Source: Hymenobacter oligotrophus (GTDB lineage Bacteria > Bacteroidota > Bacteroidia > Cytophagales > Hymenobacteraceae). Taken from it: a stretch of DNA of 64,000 nt. The notes under the pieces were generated by a model. That model searched no databases. It was given only the letters and a program-made list of their open reading frames with translations, and was not told where the DNA came from. Positions 17,974 to 27,627 of the stretch are shown here, in pieces. Location: contig NZ_CP032317.1 of assembly GCF_003574965.1 (NCBI RefSeq), positions 558,001 to 622,000 on the forward strand. The letters are read 5' to 3'. Made by a program: the position numbers and the translations under genes. Within the stretch, counting starts at the first letter, position 1. Each line of letters starts with the position of its first letter.

Positions 17974-18894
17974 ATGCGTGTAGTTCGTTGGATGAAGATG
18001 CTGGTTGCACTAACCGGCCCCCTGTGGTTGCTGGTAGCCAACGATGAGGCCCTGGCCCGGCCCAGCCGCCGCACCGCCGACGTGGCCTACGTAGCCGCCA
18101 ACGCGCCCGATTACGATGCGGAGCGGCACCGCCTTGATGTGTATGCGCCGCGGCGCAAAGCCGGGGCTAGCTACCCGGTGGTGGTATTTATTCATGGCGG
18201 CAACTGGAACAGCGGCCGCAAAGAGATATACCGCTTTGTGGGGCGCCGCTTGGCCAAGCAGGGTGTGGTAGCGGTAGTTATTAACTACCGCTTGGCGCCG
18301 CAGGTGCAAGTGCCGGCCATGGCCAACGACTGCGCCCGCGCCGTGCGCTGGACCAAAGAGCACATTGGGGAGTTCGGCGGCGACCCTGGGCGCATTTACC
18401 TGATGGGCCACTCGGCCGGGGGCGGACTGGCCGCCCTGCTCGCTACCAACGATGCGCTGTTTGCCCAGCTCGGCCTGCCGCAAAACCCCGTGCGCGGCGT
18501 CATCCTGAACGACCCCGCCGGGCTGAACATGTACGCGTACCTACAGAAAAAGCAGTACCCCGACGATTCGCAGTACGTGGTGGCCTTCGGAACTGCACCC
18601 GCGGGTTGGCGGCAGGTGTCGCCGTACTACTACCTCACGCCCAAAAGCCCGCCTTTTCTTGTCTTCGTCGGCGGCGAAACCTATGGCTCCATTGCCAGCA
18701 GCAGCGAGGAGTTTCGGCAACGGCTAACGGAGCTGGGTCACCAGCCGGGCTTTACCGTGATGAAGGGCAAAAAGCACGTGCCCATGGTGCTGCAGCTCTA
18801 TTGGAAAAACAACATGATTTACCGGCAACTGCTGCCCTTTGTGGGCGCTAAGCCGCAGCCCGAGCACCTGGGCACTGCCCAAGGCCAACCCTAG
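17974..18894 (+). CDS. Secreted alpha/beta hydrolase (BD-FAE/esterase type)
   Basis: 306 residues. A signal peptide (MKMLVALTGPLWLLVANDEALA) precedes an alpha/beta hydrolase domain. The oxyanion region is VVFIHGGNWNSG, the nucleophile elbow is MGHSAGGGLAALLA, the Asp is probably in PFLVFVGGETYG, and the His is KKHVPMV. This matches BD-FAE/Abhydrolase_3 esterases acting on acylated substrates such as feruloyl or acetyl esters. The residue at the acid position reads Gly-Gly-Glu, so the acid may be Glu (inference). Its TAG stop lies inside a CCTAGG site. It converges on the M1 aminopeptidase gene. Confidence 0.88.
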   Translation: MRVVRWMKMLVALTGPLWLLVANDEALARPSRRTADVAYVAANAPDYDAERHRLDVYAPRRKAGASYPVVVFIHGGNWNSGRKEIYRFVGRRLAKQGVVAVVINYRLAPQVQVPAMANDCARAVRWTKEHIGEFGGDPGRIYLMGHSAGGGLAALLATNDALFAQLGLPQNPVRGVILNDPAGLNMYAYLQKKQYPDDSQYVVAFGTAPAGWRQVSPYYYLTPKSPPFLVFVGGETYGSIASSSEEFRQRLTELGHQPGFTVMKGKKHVPMVLQLYWKNNMIYRQLLPFVGAKPQPEHLGTAQGQP

Positions 18895-18906
18895 GTGCTC
18901 GGCGCA

Positions 18907-21501
18907 TTACTGCACCAGCTTCTCGGCCCGAAACACGTCGTCGGCGGCTTGCAGCAGCTTAGCGCGCAGCTTGGGGTTGAAGTTGGGGTGCGCTTTGAGG
19001 AAGCTACGGACCGTGGCCGCCGCACTGGCGCTCTGGTAATTACCTAGGGTGGCCTGCAGCCAGGAGTAAGGGAAGAAAATGTCGCCGGTTAGCTGAATTT
19101 CTTCGAGCAGCTCGAGGCTTTGGGGCAGGTACTTTTCGGAGGTGCGCTGGCGCAAGGGGTGGTGCAGCGCACCTAGGGCCGAGAGCACCCAGGCTTCTTT
19201 TTCGCGGTTCTGCTCGTCGCGCAGCGAGGCGAAAAACGCATCGCGCGTAGCAACGTCGGGCGAGAGGGCAGGCATCAGGAACTGCAGCCGCTTTTGGCGA
19301 TCGGGGTTTTTGATGCGGGCCAGTTGCTTGGTCAGGATTTGCGGATCGGCGGCGTAGTCGCGCACGGCCAATGCTTGGGTCAGCGCGGTGTAATCGTCTT
19401 CGGTAAGCGTAACGCCCGCAGGGGCCTGTTGCGTGCTCCAAACATGGTACAGGCGCTCTTGCGCCGGCTGGCTTAGCGCCACCGATTGGTAGCTTTTGAA
19501 CAACAGCTTGCGGACGTTGCCCGAGCTGTTCTGCTGCATCGTGCGCCACAAGTCAGCCTCGAGGGCCGGAGCTAGGGCAGTGCGCTCCGCGGGCTTCAGC
19601 AGCTTCCAGTAAATATCGGAAAGCTGGCCCGTGAGTAGCTTCAGGTTTAGTTCTTCATTTTCGAGGGGCAGTTGTTGGCGGTAGAGGTCAAGCAGTTGGC
19701 GCGGAGGCAGCACCCGGCCGTTCAGCATGTTCTCGTAAAGGCTGATATAGGCCGATGCCCTAGCCACCGGGTTCGGCAGCTTGCCTAGGTTGGGCAGCAG
19801 CTGCTTATCAACGGGGAAAACCCCGTAGCCCAGGCCCGAGGAGTTGAACAACACAAACGCCGGAGCTGGCTGGCCGGCCACTTCCGCTAGCTGCACCTGC
19901 CGCTGGTTCATGTTCACGGTCAGCTCCTTGCTGGTGCCGTTGGGGTATACCAGCAGCACCTCAAACACCTGCGGCCAGAGGCGGTCGGAGCCGTCTTCGG
20001 CGCGCTGCCTGAGTTCGAGCTGGCTGATTTTACCTGCCTGGGTTTGCAGCTTGTAGTCGATAACGGGGCGGCCGGGCTGGTTTACCCACACCTGGTTCCA
20101 GGCCTGCAAACCGGCGGGCGTGCGGCGGTCGAGAATGCCGATGAGGTCGGGCCAGGTGGCGTTGCCGTGGGCGTAGGTGCGCAGGTACTCCTGCAAGCCC
20201 GCCCGAAACGCCTCTTCGCCCATCAGCCGCTCCAGCTGCCGCATCATTATGGGCGCTTTGTGGTAAATGATATTGCCGTAGAGCGAGCCGGCATCCTGCA
20301 GGTTATCCAACTCCTGCCGAATGGGATTGGCGCCCTGGGTGCGGTCGATACCGTAGGCGGCAGGGTAGTGGTCGGTCACGAATTTGAGGTCGTAGTTGGA
20401 GTTGGCTACGGCCACCTGCGTGATTTTATCGGCCATGAAGTTGGCAAACACCTCCTTCATCCACACGTCGTTAAACCACTGCATCGTCACCAAGTCGCCA
20501 AACCACATGTGGGCGGTTTCGTGGGCGATGAGCGAGGAACGGGCAATCTGCTGATCCTGCGTGGCGCCTTCGTCGAGGAACAGCGTGCTGGCCTTGTAAT
20601 CGATGGCGCCCACGTGCTCCATGCCGCCGTACTGAAAGTCGGGAATAGCCACGAAATCGAACTTACGGAAGGGGTACGGAACGCCCGTGTACGCCTCCAT
20701 GAACTTCAGCGCATCGGCATGAATCTGGAAAATCGGACCTAGGCTAAGCTGCAATTTGCTTGCATCGGTTTCGCGGTGCAGCAGCTGCATGGTGCGCCCG
20801 CCCGCCTCGCGCGACAACCGCGTGAACTTGCCGGCCACAAACGAGAACAAGTAAGTGCTGATGGTATCGGAAGGGGCGAAGCGGTAGGTTTTGGTGCTGC
20901 CCGCCACGGTTGAATCCTGCACCGGTCCGTTGGCCAACGCTTGCCAACCGTTCGGCACCGTTAGCTGCAACTGAAAACTGGCTTTCAGGTTGGGCTGATC
21001 GAACACCGGAAACACCGTACGGGCGCGGTCGGGTACCAGCAGCGTGTACACGAAATCGTCGGAACGGTTCAGCGACAAATCACCGGCTACAAACTCGATC
21101 TGCACCGCGTTACGGCCGCGCTTGAGGGCCTGCGCGGGCAGCACCACGTGCTCGTCGCGGTGGTCGATGGCAACCTCCTTGCCGTTCACTACCACGCGCC
21201 GGAGGTGGTCGGTTTTCTCCTTGAAGTCGAGCTGCACGGGCTGGCTGGCGTCCGACAGCTTAAACGACACCACCTCCGAAGCCACCACCGGCTCGGCTTT
21301 GCGCTCGGGTATGCTTAGCTGCAGTTGGTACCCTAGGTTGCTGATGAGCCGTTTGCGCTGCTCGGCCAACTGAAGCGAAACGCCCTTTGCCACGGGCACA
21401 GTCGTAGCGGTGGTTGGCGACAGGTTTTTTTGGCAGGCAGTAGCAAGCAAGGCAAGCATAAACCAGCTTGCCTGTTCATATTTACCGAAACGCGTGTTCA
21501 T
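18907..21501 (-). CDS. M1 family aminopeptidase lipoprotein
   Basis: 864 residues. The N-terminus has a lipobox (LLATAC). The M1 catalytic core is complete: substrate motif YGGMEHVGAI (GGMEH in place of GAMEN), zinc site AHETAHMWFG (about residues 326-335), and third ligand DVWMKEVFANF at the standard X18 spacing. The C-terminal half is a helical ERAP1-like domain. It should remove N-terminal residues from peptides at the cell envelope. It is a single gene, divergent from the 5-oxoproline operon with a 50-bp gap, so the two promoters must overlap. In contrast to the fusion proteins at 9102 and 12689 it keeps the full aminopeptidase signature. Confidence 0.93.
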   Translation of the reverse strand: MNTRFGKYEQASWFMLALLATACQKNLSPTTATTVPVAKGVSLQLAEQRKRLISNLGYQLQLSIPERKAEPVVASEVVSFKLSDASQPVQLDFKEKTDHLRRVVVNGKEVAIDHRDEHVVLPAQALKRGRNAVQIEFVAGDLSLNRSDDFVYTLLVPDRARTVFPVFDQPNLKASFQLQLTVPNGWQALANGPVQDSTVAGSTKTYRFAPSDTISTYLFSFVAGKFTRLSREAGGRTMQLLHRETDASKLQLSLGPIFQIHADALKFMEAYTGVPYPFRKFDFVAIPDFQYGGMEHVGAIDYKASTLFLDEGATQDQQIARSSLIAHETAHMWFGDLVTMQWFNDVWMKEVFANFMADKITQVAVANSNYDLKFVTDHYPAAYGIDRTQGANPIRQELDNLQDAGSLYGNIIYHKAPIMMRQLERLMGEEAFRAGLQEYLRTYAHGNATWPDLIGILDRRTPAGLQAWNQVWVNQPGRPVIDYKLQTQAGKISQLELRQRAEDGSDRLWPQVFEVLLVYPNGTSKELTVNMNQRQVQLAEVAGQPAPAFVLFNSSGLGYGVFPVDKQLLPNLGKLPNPVARASAYISLYENMLNGRVLPPRQLLDLYRQQLPLENEELNLKLLTGQLSDIYWKLLKPAERTALAPALEADLWRTMQQNSSGNVRKLLFKSYQSVALSQPAQERLYHVWSTQQAPAGVTLTEDDYTALTQALAVRDYAADPQILTKQLARIKNPDRQKRLQFLMPALSPDVATRDAFFASLRDEQNREKEAWVLSALGALHHPLRQRTSEKYLPQSLELLEEIQLTGDIFFPYSWLQATLGNYQSASAAATVRSFLKAHPNFNPKLRAKLLQAADDVFRAEKLVQ

Positions 21502-21550
21502 CGGGCCAGATCAGTACCTAGGGAATAAGTAAAAGTAAGTTGCAGGGCCG

Positions 21551-22288
21551 ATGAATGAACACACCACTCCCGAGCCGCAACCCGCCGTACAGCTGTACCC
21601 GCTGGGCGATGCGGCCGTGGTGATTGAGTTCGGTAAGAGCATAAGCCCCGCCACGCACGAGCGGGTGCAGGCGTTTTGCAACCGGCTAGAGCAACAGCCG
21701 TTTGTAGGGTTGGTAGAGTACGTACCCGCCTTTACCACCGTAACCGTGTACTACGACCCGTGGCGGCTGCGCCAGCAAGCCGCCACGCCCTACGATGCCG
21801 TGCTGCAACAACTGGAGCAGCTGCTGCGCCGCACCAGTATTGCAACCGAAAAGCCGGCCCCGCGCGTGGTGGAAATACCCGTATGCTACGGCGGTGCATA
21901 CGGCCCCGACCTCGATTGGCTTTCCAAGCACCTAAGCCTGCTGCCCGAGCAAGTAATAGCCCTGCACGCCGCCCCCCAATACCTGGTGTACATGATTGGG
22001 TTTGCGCCGGGCTTCCCGTACCTGGGCGGGCTCGATGCGCAATTAACCGCCCCGCGCAAAGCGCAACCGCGCCCGTTGGTGCCCGCCGGCGCGGTAGGCA
22101 TTGCCGGCCAGCAAACCGGGGTGTACCCGCTGGCCACGCCGGGCGGTTGGCAGCTGATCGGGCGCACGCCGTTGCGCTTGTTTCGTCCCGAGGCCGAGGT
22201 GCCCAGCCTGCTGCAAGCCGGCGACCGGGTGCGCTTTGTGCCGATATCCGCCGCCGAATACCAGCGCCTCCAGCAGCATGAGCTTTAG
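21551..22288 (+). CDS. pxpB: 5-oxoprolinase subunit B (KipI family)
   Basis: 245 residues. It carries the KipI/CT_C_D pattern: LYPLGDAAVVIEFG near the N-terminus, VEIPVCYGGAYGPDLDWL, then YLVYMIGFAPGFPYLGGLD and the Gly-rich VGIAGQQTGVYPLATPGGW. With PxpC it forms the subunit pair that works with PxpA in ATP-dependent hydrolysis of 5-oxo-L-proline to glutamate. It is first in a tight operon; its stop overlaps the pxpC start by 11 bp. Confidence 0.95.
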   Translation: MNEHTTPEPQPAVQLYPLGDAAVVIEFGKSISPATHERVQAFCNRLEQQPFVGLVEYVPAFTTVTVYYDPWRLRQQAATPYDAVLQQLEQLLRRTSIATEKPAPRVVEIPVCYGGAYGPDLDWLSKHLSLLPEQVIALHAAPQYLVYMIGFAPGFPYLGGLDAQLTAPRKAQPRPLVPAGAVGIAGQQTGVYPLATPGGWQLIGRTPLRLFRPEAEVPSLLQAGDRVRFVPISAAEYQRLQQHEL

Positions 22289-23294
22289 CATCCTCAGCCC
22301 CGGCCTGCTCACCACCGTGCAAGACCTAGGCCGCGTGGGGTACCAAAAGCAAGGCATCATCGTGAGCGGCGCCATGGATGCAACGGCCCTGCGCCTGGCC
22401 AACCTGCTGGTGGGCAACCCCGAAAACACCGCCGGCCTGGAGCTAACCTTGCTGGGGCCCAAAATTCGCTTCGAAACCGACCAGCTAATTGCCCTTGCCG
22501 GCGCCGATCTGTCACCTGCCGTCGATGGTGAGCCGGTGCGCATGTGGCGGCCGGTGCTGGTACGTGCCGGGGCGGTGTTATCGTTCGGAGCACCTAGGGC
22601 GGGCAGCCGGGCCTACCTGGCCATAGCCGGCGGGTTGGCGCTGCCGCCGGTGCTCGGCAGTCGCTCTACGTACCTGCGCGCCGGTTTGGGCGGGCTGCAG
22701 GGCCGGGCTTTGCGCAAAGGCGATGCAGTGCCGTGTGCCAAACCAAACGCCCGCGCCGCCAAGTTGATGCGGGTGCTGGCAACCAATGCCGATGCCCTAG
22801 GTCGGCGGTGGGCCGAGGCGGCGTGGGCACCCGATCCGGCCCTGCTGCCGCGCCACGAAAGCAGCCTCGAAATACGCGCCACAACGGGCCCCGAGTACCA
22901 CCTGTTTTCGGCCGAAAGCCAAGGGCACTTGTGGGAGCAGGAATACAGCCTCAGCACCGAGTCGGACCGCATGGGGTACCGTTTGCTTGGGCCCCAATTG
23001 GTGCTCGAAAATCCGCAGGAGCTGCTTTCGAGTGCCGTTACGTTTGGCACGGTACAAGTGCCCGCGGGCGGCTTGCCGATTGTGCTGATGGCCGACCACC
23101 AAACCACCGGCGGCTACCCGCGCATTGCCCAAATCATCACGGCCGATTTAGCCCGGCTGGCGCAGTTGCCCCTAGGTGGTAAAATCCGATTTCGGGAGGT
23201 TACTTTGGCCGAAGCGCAGCAGCTATACCTGCAGCACGAGCAACAAGTCCGCGCCCTGCGCGAGGGCATTCACCTGAAACTGCAGCATCCATGA
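22278..23294 (+). CDS. pxpC: 5-oxoprolinase subunit C (KipA/biotin-dependent carboxylase-like)
   Basis: 338 residues from ATG at 22278, which overlaps the pxpB stop and begins right at the family N-terminus, [19 protein letters not shown]. The AHS2 domain is shown by [19 protein letters not shown], the [13 protein letters not shown] segment and the C-terminal [19 protein letters not shown]. PxpB and PxpC act together on the 5-oxoproline ring. Its stop overlaps the pxpA start by ATGA, so translation is coupled. Confidence 0.95.
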   Translation: MSFSILSPGLLTTVQDLGRVGYQKQGIIVSGAMDATALRLANLLVGNPENTAGLELTLLGPKIRFETDQLIALAGADLSPAVDGEPVRMWRPVLVRAGAVLSFGAPRAGSRAYLAIAGGLALPPVLGSRSTYLRAGLGGLQGRALRKGDAVPCAKPNARAAKLMRVLATNADALGRRWAEAAWAPDPALLPRHESSLEIRATTGPEYHLFSAESQGHLWEQEYSLSTESDRMGYRLLGPQLVLENPQELLSSAVTFGTVQVPAGGLPIVLMADHQTTGGYPRIAQIITADLARLAQLPLGGKIRFREVTLAEAQQLYLQHEQQVRALREGIHLKLQHP

Positions 23295-24073
23295 GCGCAA
23301 GCTTTACCGTTGATCTGAACTGCGACCTAGGCGAAAGCTTCGGCGCCTACCACCTCGGCACCGACAAAGCCATCTTGCCCTTCGTTACCTCGGCTAACAT
23401 TGCCTGCGGTTTTCATGCCGGCGACCCCGCCGTGATGAAGCGCACCGTGCGCCTGGCCCTGCAGCACAACGTAGCCATTGGTGCCCACCCTGGCCTGCCC
23501 GACCTTGTAGGCTTTGGCCGCCGCGAAATGGCCGTTTCGGCCGAAGAAGCGCACGATATGGTGGTGTACCAGTTGGGCGCACTCGATGCGTTCGTACGGG
23601 CCGAAGGCGGCCGCATGCACCACCTGAAGCCCCACGGTGCGCTCTACAACATGGCCGCCGTAAACGCCGCCCTCGCCGAAGCCATTGCCGAAGCCATGTA
23701 CCGCGTAAACCCCGAGCTGGTGCTCTACGGCTTGGCCGGTAGCGAGCTGATTCGGGCCGGCGAAAAGCTAGGCCTGCGCACCGCCCACGAGGTGTTTGCC
23801 GACCGCACCTACCAGCCCAACGGCACCCTCACGCCCCGCCGCCAACCCGATGCGCTCATCACCGATTCGCAACTGGCCATTCGGCAGGTAGTGCGCATGG
23901 TGAAGGAGGGCAAAGTGCGTGCCCAGCAAGGCCCGGATGTGGCCATGCAAGCCGATACCGTGTGCATCCACGGCGACGGGGCGCATGCCGTGGCGTTTGC
24001 GCAGCAAATCAGGCAGGTATTGCAGCAAGAGGGCGTACAAGTTCGGGCCGCGCAGCACCCCGCCACCGCATGA
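23291..24073 (+). CDS. pxpA: 5-oxoprolinase subunit A (LamB/YcsF family)
   Basis: 260 residues. The LamB/YcsF signature is clear: [19 protein letters not shown], then [43 protein letters not shown] and the C-terminal [10 protein letters not shown]. This is the catalytic partner that, with PxpB and PxpC, opens the 5-oxoproline lactam using ATP. It removes a toxic product of spontaneous Gln/Glu cyclisation. The stop overlaps the transporter start by ATGA. Confidence 0.96.
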   Translation: MSASFTVDLNCDLGESFGAYHLGTDKAILPFVTSANIACGFHAGDPAVMKRTVRLALQHNVAIGAHPGLPDLVGFGRREMAVSAEEAHDMVVYQLGALDAFVRAEGGRMHHLKPHGALYNMAAVNAALAEAIAEAMYRVNPELVLYGLAGSELIRAGEKLGLRTAHEVFADRTYQPNGTLTPRRQPDALITDSQLAIRQVVRMVKEGKVRAQQGPDVAMQADTVCIHGDGAHAVAFAQQIRQVLQQEGVQVRAAQHPATA

Positions 24074-25254
24074 GGCAGCGCTACAACTGGGGCGTGCTGC
24101 TAGGTGCCGCCTTCCTGATGGCTACCTCGGCGGTGGGGCCAGGTTTCCTTACTCAAACAACGGTGTTTACCGAGTCGTTGGGCGCGAGCTTTGGCTTTGT
24201 CATTCTCACGTCCATCCTCATCGACCTAGGCGTGCAGCTGAATATCTGGCGCGTAATTGCCGTTTCGGAGCGGCGCGCGCAGGATATTGCCAACGCCGTG
24301 CTGCCCGGCCTAGGCGCCGTCATTTCGGTGCTGATTGTACTCGGCGGCCTGGCCTTCAACATCGGCAACGTGGCGGGCGCGGGCCTGGGCTTGCAGGTGC
24401 TCACGGGCATCTCGGCCGAGGTGGGCGCAGCTATATCGGCGGCGCTGGCCATCGGCATTTTTCTGGTGAAAGAAGCCGGCCGGGCCATGGACCGCTTCGC
24501 GCAACTCATGGGCTTGCTGATGATTCTGGTAATTGTATACGTAGCCGTTACCTCGGCCCCGCCCGTGGCCGAAGCGGCGCTGCGCACCATAGCCCCTAAC
24601 CGGTTCGACCTGATGGCCATTGTTACGCTGGTGGGCGGTACCGTGGGCGGCTACATCACCTTTGCCGGCGGCCACCGCCTGCTCGATGCCGGGGTGAAGG
24701 GCCAAGCCGCCTTGCCGCAGGTTACCTCCAGCGCCGTGTCGGGCATTACGGTGGCGTCGGTTATTCGGGTGCTGCTGTTTTTGGCTTCGTTGGGTGTGGT
24801 CAGCAAAGGGCTGGCGCTGGATGCGGCCAACCCGCCGGCCTCGGTGTTTCGGCTGGCAGCGGGCAACCTAGGGTACAAACTATTTGGCGTGGTGATGTTT
24901 GCGGCGGCTATTACGTCGGTTATCGGCTCAGCTTACACGTCGGTGTCGTTTCTGAAGTCGTTTCATGCCAGCATCGGACGCCACGAAAACCGCGTCATCA
25001 TGGGGTTTATTCTGCTCTCCACGGTGGTGTTTGTGCTCATCGGTAAGCCTGTGAAACTGTTGGTGTTGGCCGGCGCCGTCAACGGGTTTATTCTGCCGAT
25101 TACATTGGCTACCATTCTGGTAGCTGCTTACCGGCGCAACGTGGTGGGGGAGTACCGGCACCCGTGGTGGCTTACGCTGTGCGGCGTGCTGGTGGTGTTG
25201 GTGATGAGCTGGATGAGCGCCGCGGTGTTTGTGGAGCAAGTGCGCGGCTTGTAG
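24070..25254 (+). CDS. NRAMP-family divalent metal/H+ symporter-like protein (YcsG type)
   Basis: 394 residues from ATG at 24070, which overlaps the pxpA stop. Eleven or so membrane helices are visible, with the NRAMP opening [11 protein letters not shown] in helix 1 and a helix 6-like [12 protein letters not shown]. The usual metal-binding DPGN of helix 1 is replaced by GPGF, so the transported substrate may not be Mn or Fe. In Bacillus subtilis ycsG lies with ycsF-kipI-kipA, the same gene set, so this is a conserved partner of 5-oxoprolinase. It may bring in 5-oxoproline or a related acid (inference). Confidence 0.88.
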   Translation: MRQRYNWGVLLGAAFLMATSAVGPGFLTQTTVFTESLGASFGFVILTSILIDLGVQLNIWRVIAVSERRAQDIANAVLPGLGAVISVLIVLGGLAFNIGNVAGAGLGLQVLTGISAEVGAAISAALAIGIFLVKEAGRAMDRFAQLMGLLMILVIVYVAVTSAPPVAEAALRTIAPNRFDLMAIVTLVGGTVGGYITFAGGHRLLDAGVKGQAALPQVTSSAVSGITVASVIRVLLFLASLGVVSKGLALDAANPPASVFRLAAGNLGYKLFGVVMFAAAITSVIGSAYTSVSFLKSFHASIGRHENRVIMGFILLSTVVFVLIGKPVKLLVLAGAVNGFILPITLATILVAAYRRNVVGEYRHPWWLTLCGVLVVLVMSWMSAAVFVEQVRGL

Positions 25255-25344
25255 CCGCGTGCGCAGGCACCTGGCGCAGGTTTTTTGGCCAGCCGGTGTA
25301 ATGTTTTTTCGCAGCGGGCGACTAATAAGCCAAACCTCACCGCT

Positions 25345-25845
25345 ATGCCGCTGGTAGCCTCGCCCGATTTCGTCGAAACAGTAGCCCAGTACCGGCCGAT
25401 GCTTTGGCGCGTGTGCCGGTTGTACTGCCCCGCTTCGCCCGACGACCAGCGCGACTTGTACCAAGAGGTGGTGCTGCAGCTGTGGCAGGCCTGGCCGCAG
25501 TACCAGGGCCGCGCCAAGCTCAGCACCTGGCTCTACCGCATTGCGCTCAACGTGGCCATTTCGGCCTTGCGCCGCGAGCAGCGCCGCCCTGCCTCCAGCG
25601 GGCTGGATGATGCCGCTCAGGAGCTAGCCTCGCCGGGTGCCAGCGGCCCCGAAGCAGACGAGCTAGAACAACTTTACGCAGCAATCGAGCGGCTTTCCGA
25701 TGTGGACAAAGCCCTGGTGCTGCTGCGCCTCGAAGAACGTCCCGACGACGAAATAGCCGACATCCTGGGCATCACCGTGAACAACGTGCGCGTGAAAATG
25801 CACCGCGCCCTGCAACGCCTACGTCAACTACTACCCCCGCAGTAA
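25345..25845 (+). CDS. ECF-type RNA polymerase sigma factor
   Basis: 166 residues from ATG at 25345. Region 2 is ASPDDQRDLYQEVVLQLWQA with STWLYRIALNVAISALRRE, and region 4 is LEERPDDEIADILGITVNNV with the HTH and VKMHRALQRLRQLL. It should direct RNA polymerase to a small regulon. The membrane protein gene begins 3 bp after its stop, so the pair is co-transcribed and the second product is its likely regulator. Confidence 0.94.
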   Translation: MPLVASPDFVETVAQYRPMLWRVCRLYCPASPDDQRDLYQEVVLQLWQAWPQYQGRAKLSTWLYRIALNVAISALRREQRRPASSGLDDAAQELASPGASGPEADELEQLYAAIERLSDVDKALVLLRLEERPDDEIADILGITVNNVRVKMHRALQRLRQLLPPQ

Positions 25846-25847
25846 CC

Positions 25848-26453
25848 ATGGACCTCGACCGCCTCAGCCGCAACTGGCAGCAACAGCACGTGGCTGCCCC
25901 CAACACGGCCACTCCCATAGCCACCGTGGGTAGTACGCTCAGCTTTCCGGTGGCGCAAATGCAGCGCAACGCCCGGGCCGAGCTCATTGGCGCGGTGCTG
26001 TTTGGCGTACCCTTGTTGATTTGGGTGTTCTCGCTTGACTGGCGCTACGCGGCTTGGGCGGGCAGTTGGCTGGGCGTTTTGCAGCTTGCAACCCTGCTGT
26101 ATCACTACCGGCAGCTGACCCTGCTGCGGACCATGCGCGGGCACCTAGGGGCTTTGCGCTCTGAGCTGCCGCAGCACATTGCCCAGCTGCGCCAGCTGCT
26201 GCGCTTAAACTACCAGTTGGGCATGTGGCTCACGGCCGTGGTTTGCGGGCTGGTGCTGGCAGGCGTGGCGTATTACGCAGCGCCGGGGCTGCCCCCCGAG
26301 GCACTAAACCGCTTTTGGGCGTGGTTGGTACTTACGCTGGCCGCCAGCTTGGCCCTCGTGCACCTGTGCCTGCGCTGGCACCACAAACACGCGTACGGCC
26401 ACCATCTGGCACGCCTCGAAAGCACACTGCACGATTTAGAAAACGAAGCGTAA
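25848..26453 (+). CDS. Four-helix membrane protein, putative anti-sigma partner
   Basis: 201 residues. About 60 N-terminal polar residues (MDLDRLSRNWQQQH) are followed by two membrane helices (IGAVLFGVPLLIWVF; AWAGSWLGVLQLATLLY), a helical loop and two more helices (MWLTAVVCGLVLAGVAYY; WLVLTLAASLALVHL). No zinc-type anti-sigma HXXXCXXC motif is present. Its position 3 bp behind an ECF sigma gene argues for a regulatory role, but that is inference from context only. Confidence 0.7.
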   Translation: MDLDRLSRNWQQQHVAAPNTATPIATVGSTLSFPVAQMQRNARAELIGAVLFGVPLLIWVFSLDWRYAAWAGSWLGVLQLATLLYHYRQLTLLRTMRGHLGALRSELPQHIAQLRQLLRLNYQLGMWLTAVVCGLVLAGVAYYAAPGLPPEALNRFWAWLVLTLAASLALVHLCLRWHHKHAYGHHLARLESTLHDLENEA

Positions 26454-26506
26454 GGGCCTTGGCCGAAGTGGGCAACTCCGGCCAGCGTTGACTTCGTCGC
26501 ACTGCG

Positions 26507-26581
26507 TCAGCCGAAACGCGCGCTGGCAAAAAGGCCGCCAAGGCAAGTCGCTGCCAGGGTTAAAATCAGCAGCGGAAGCAT
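26507..26581 (-). CDS. Possible 24-residue hydrophobic peptide
   Basis: An ATG frame 2 bp after the stop of the PorP/SprF-like gene encodes MLPLLILTLAATCLGGLFA and four more residues before the stop, a single membrane-helix-like peptide. The tight spacing suggests translational coupling. At this length chance is a real alternative. Confidence 0.25.
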   Translation of the reverse strand: MLPLLILTLAATCLGGLFASARFG

Positions 26582-26583
26582 GT

Positions 26584-27555
26584 TTACCAGAAGCGGTTGG
26601 TGCACACTGCTTGCGCTTTCTTCTTGATGCGCAGCCCGAGCAGAATTTCGTGGCTGCCCCCGTGGTAGCCCGCCAGCTCCGAGAGGCCGGCGTCGTAGGA
26701 GTAACCTAGGGTAAACTGCTCGTAGCTGAGGCCTGCCATGGCCACCACCGCATCGAACGCGCGCCACGACACGCCGGCCCACAGCAAATCCTGGTACTTC
26801 ACCTTGGCGTTCAGGTCCACGGAAAGCGGCGAGGGGTTCACGGCTTTCACCAGCACCGAAGGCACAAACGACCAGTCGCGGCTCAGGGGCACGCGCACGC
26901 CGCCCGTCAGGAAGTAGTGGCGCTTGAGCACGTTGCCCGGCGCGCCCCCCTCCAGCTGATTGGGGCCGTAGGCAAAGTTGAGGCGGTTGCCCAGCAGCTG
27001 CGCCCCCGATACCCCCACGTAAAAGCGCGAGCTGTACACCCACAAACCTACGTTGGCATCGGGCACGCGCGAGGAGGCGCTCGGAGCCACGGTGGTGGGG
27101 TCGAAGAACTGCAGCTGCGAGCCATCGACGGCAAACTGCTGCAAGCCCACCGTGGCACCTAGGGCGGCCCGCAAATCGGGGCGCAGCACCAGGTTGTAGG
27201 CGTACGAGGCGTAGATGCCGGTGCGGCTGGTAGGCCCGGTTACATCGCGGTAGATAATGCCCCCGATGGCATGAAACGGCCGGCGCCGATCGCGCAAGGT
27301 GCGCTTGCTGGTGCTGCGCCACTTGCCCAGCGAGGAGTTGGCCGTGAGGTAGTACGTTTTGGGGGCACCCTCCAGGCCGGCCCACTGCGTGCGGTGGCTG
27401 CCCTTCACATCGATGTAATCCTCCACGCCCGTGGCGCCGGGGTTCAGGAGGTAGCTGTTCTGCATGTATTGGCTGTACTGCGCCTGTTGTTGGGCCAAAG
27501 CCGGCGCGGCGGCCAGCAGCAGCGGCAGGAGCAGTAGCGGTAGAGCTCTTTGCAT
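26584..27555 (-). CDS. PorP/SprF family type IX secretion membrane protein
   Basis: 323 residues. A signal peptide (QRALPLLLLPLLLAAAPALA) is followed by the family N-terminus QYSQYMQNSYLLNPGATG and a beta-rich outer-membrane barrel with GRxxF-like strands (YVGVSGAQLLGNRLNF; EQFTLGYSYDAG) ending in LGLRIKKK. In Flavobacterium SprF is needed for secretion of SprB by the type IX system. The gene lies 72 bp downstream of a giant protein with a gliding-motility-type C-terminus, the same arrangement as sprB-sprF, so it is probably that protein's dedicated secretion partner. Confidence 0.93.
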   Translation of the reverse strand: MQRALPLLLLPLLLAAAPALAQQQAQYSQYMQNSYLLNPGATGVEDYIDVKGSHRTQWAGLEGAPKTYYLTANSSLGKWRSTSKRTLRDRRRPFHAIGGIIYRDVTGPTSRTGIYASYAYNLVLRPDLRAALGATVGLQQFAVDGSQLQFFDPTTVAPSASSRVPDANVGLWVYSSRFYVGVSGAQLLGNRLNFAYGPNQLEGGAPGNVLKRHYFLTGGVRVPLSRDWSFVPSVLVKAVNPSPLSVDLNAKVKYQDLLWAGVSWRAFDAVVAMAGLSYEQFTLGYSYDAGLSELAGYHGGSHEILLGLRIKKKAQAVCTNRFW

Positions 27556-27627
27556 AACCGAAAGGTTTTTGAAGCCTATGCCCGAGAAATGCAGCCCGGC
27601 TGCGCGGGTGGCAGCCGGGTGCGCGGG

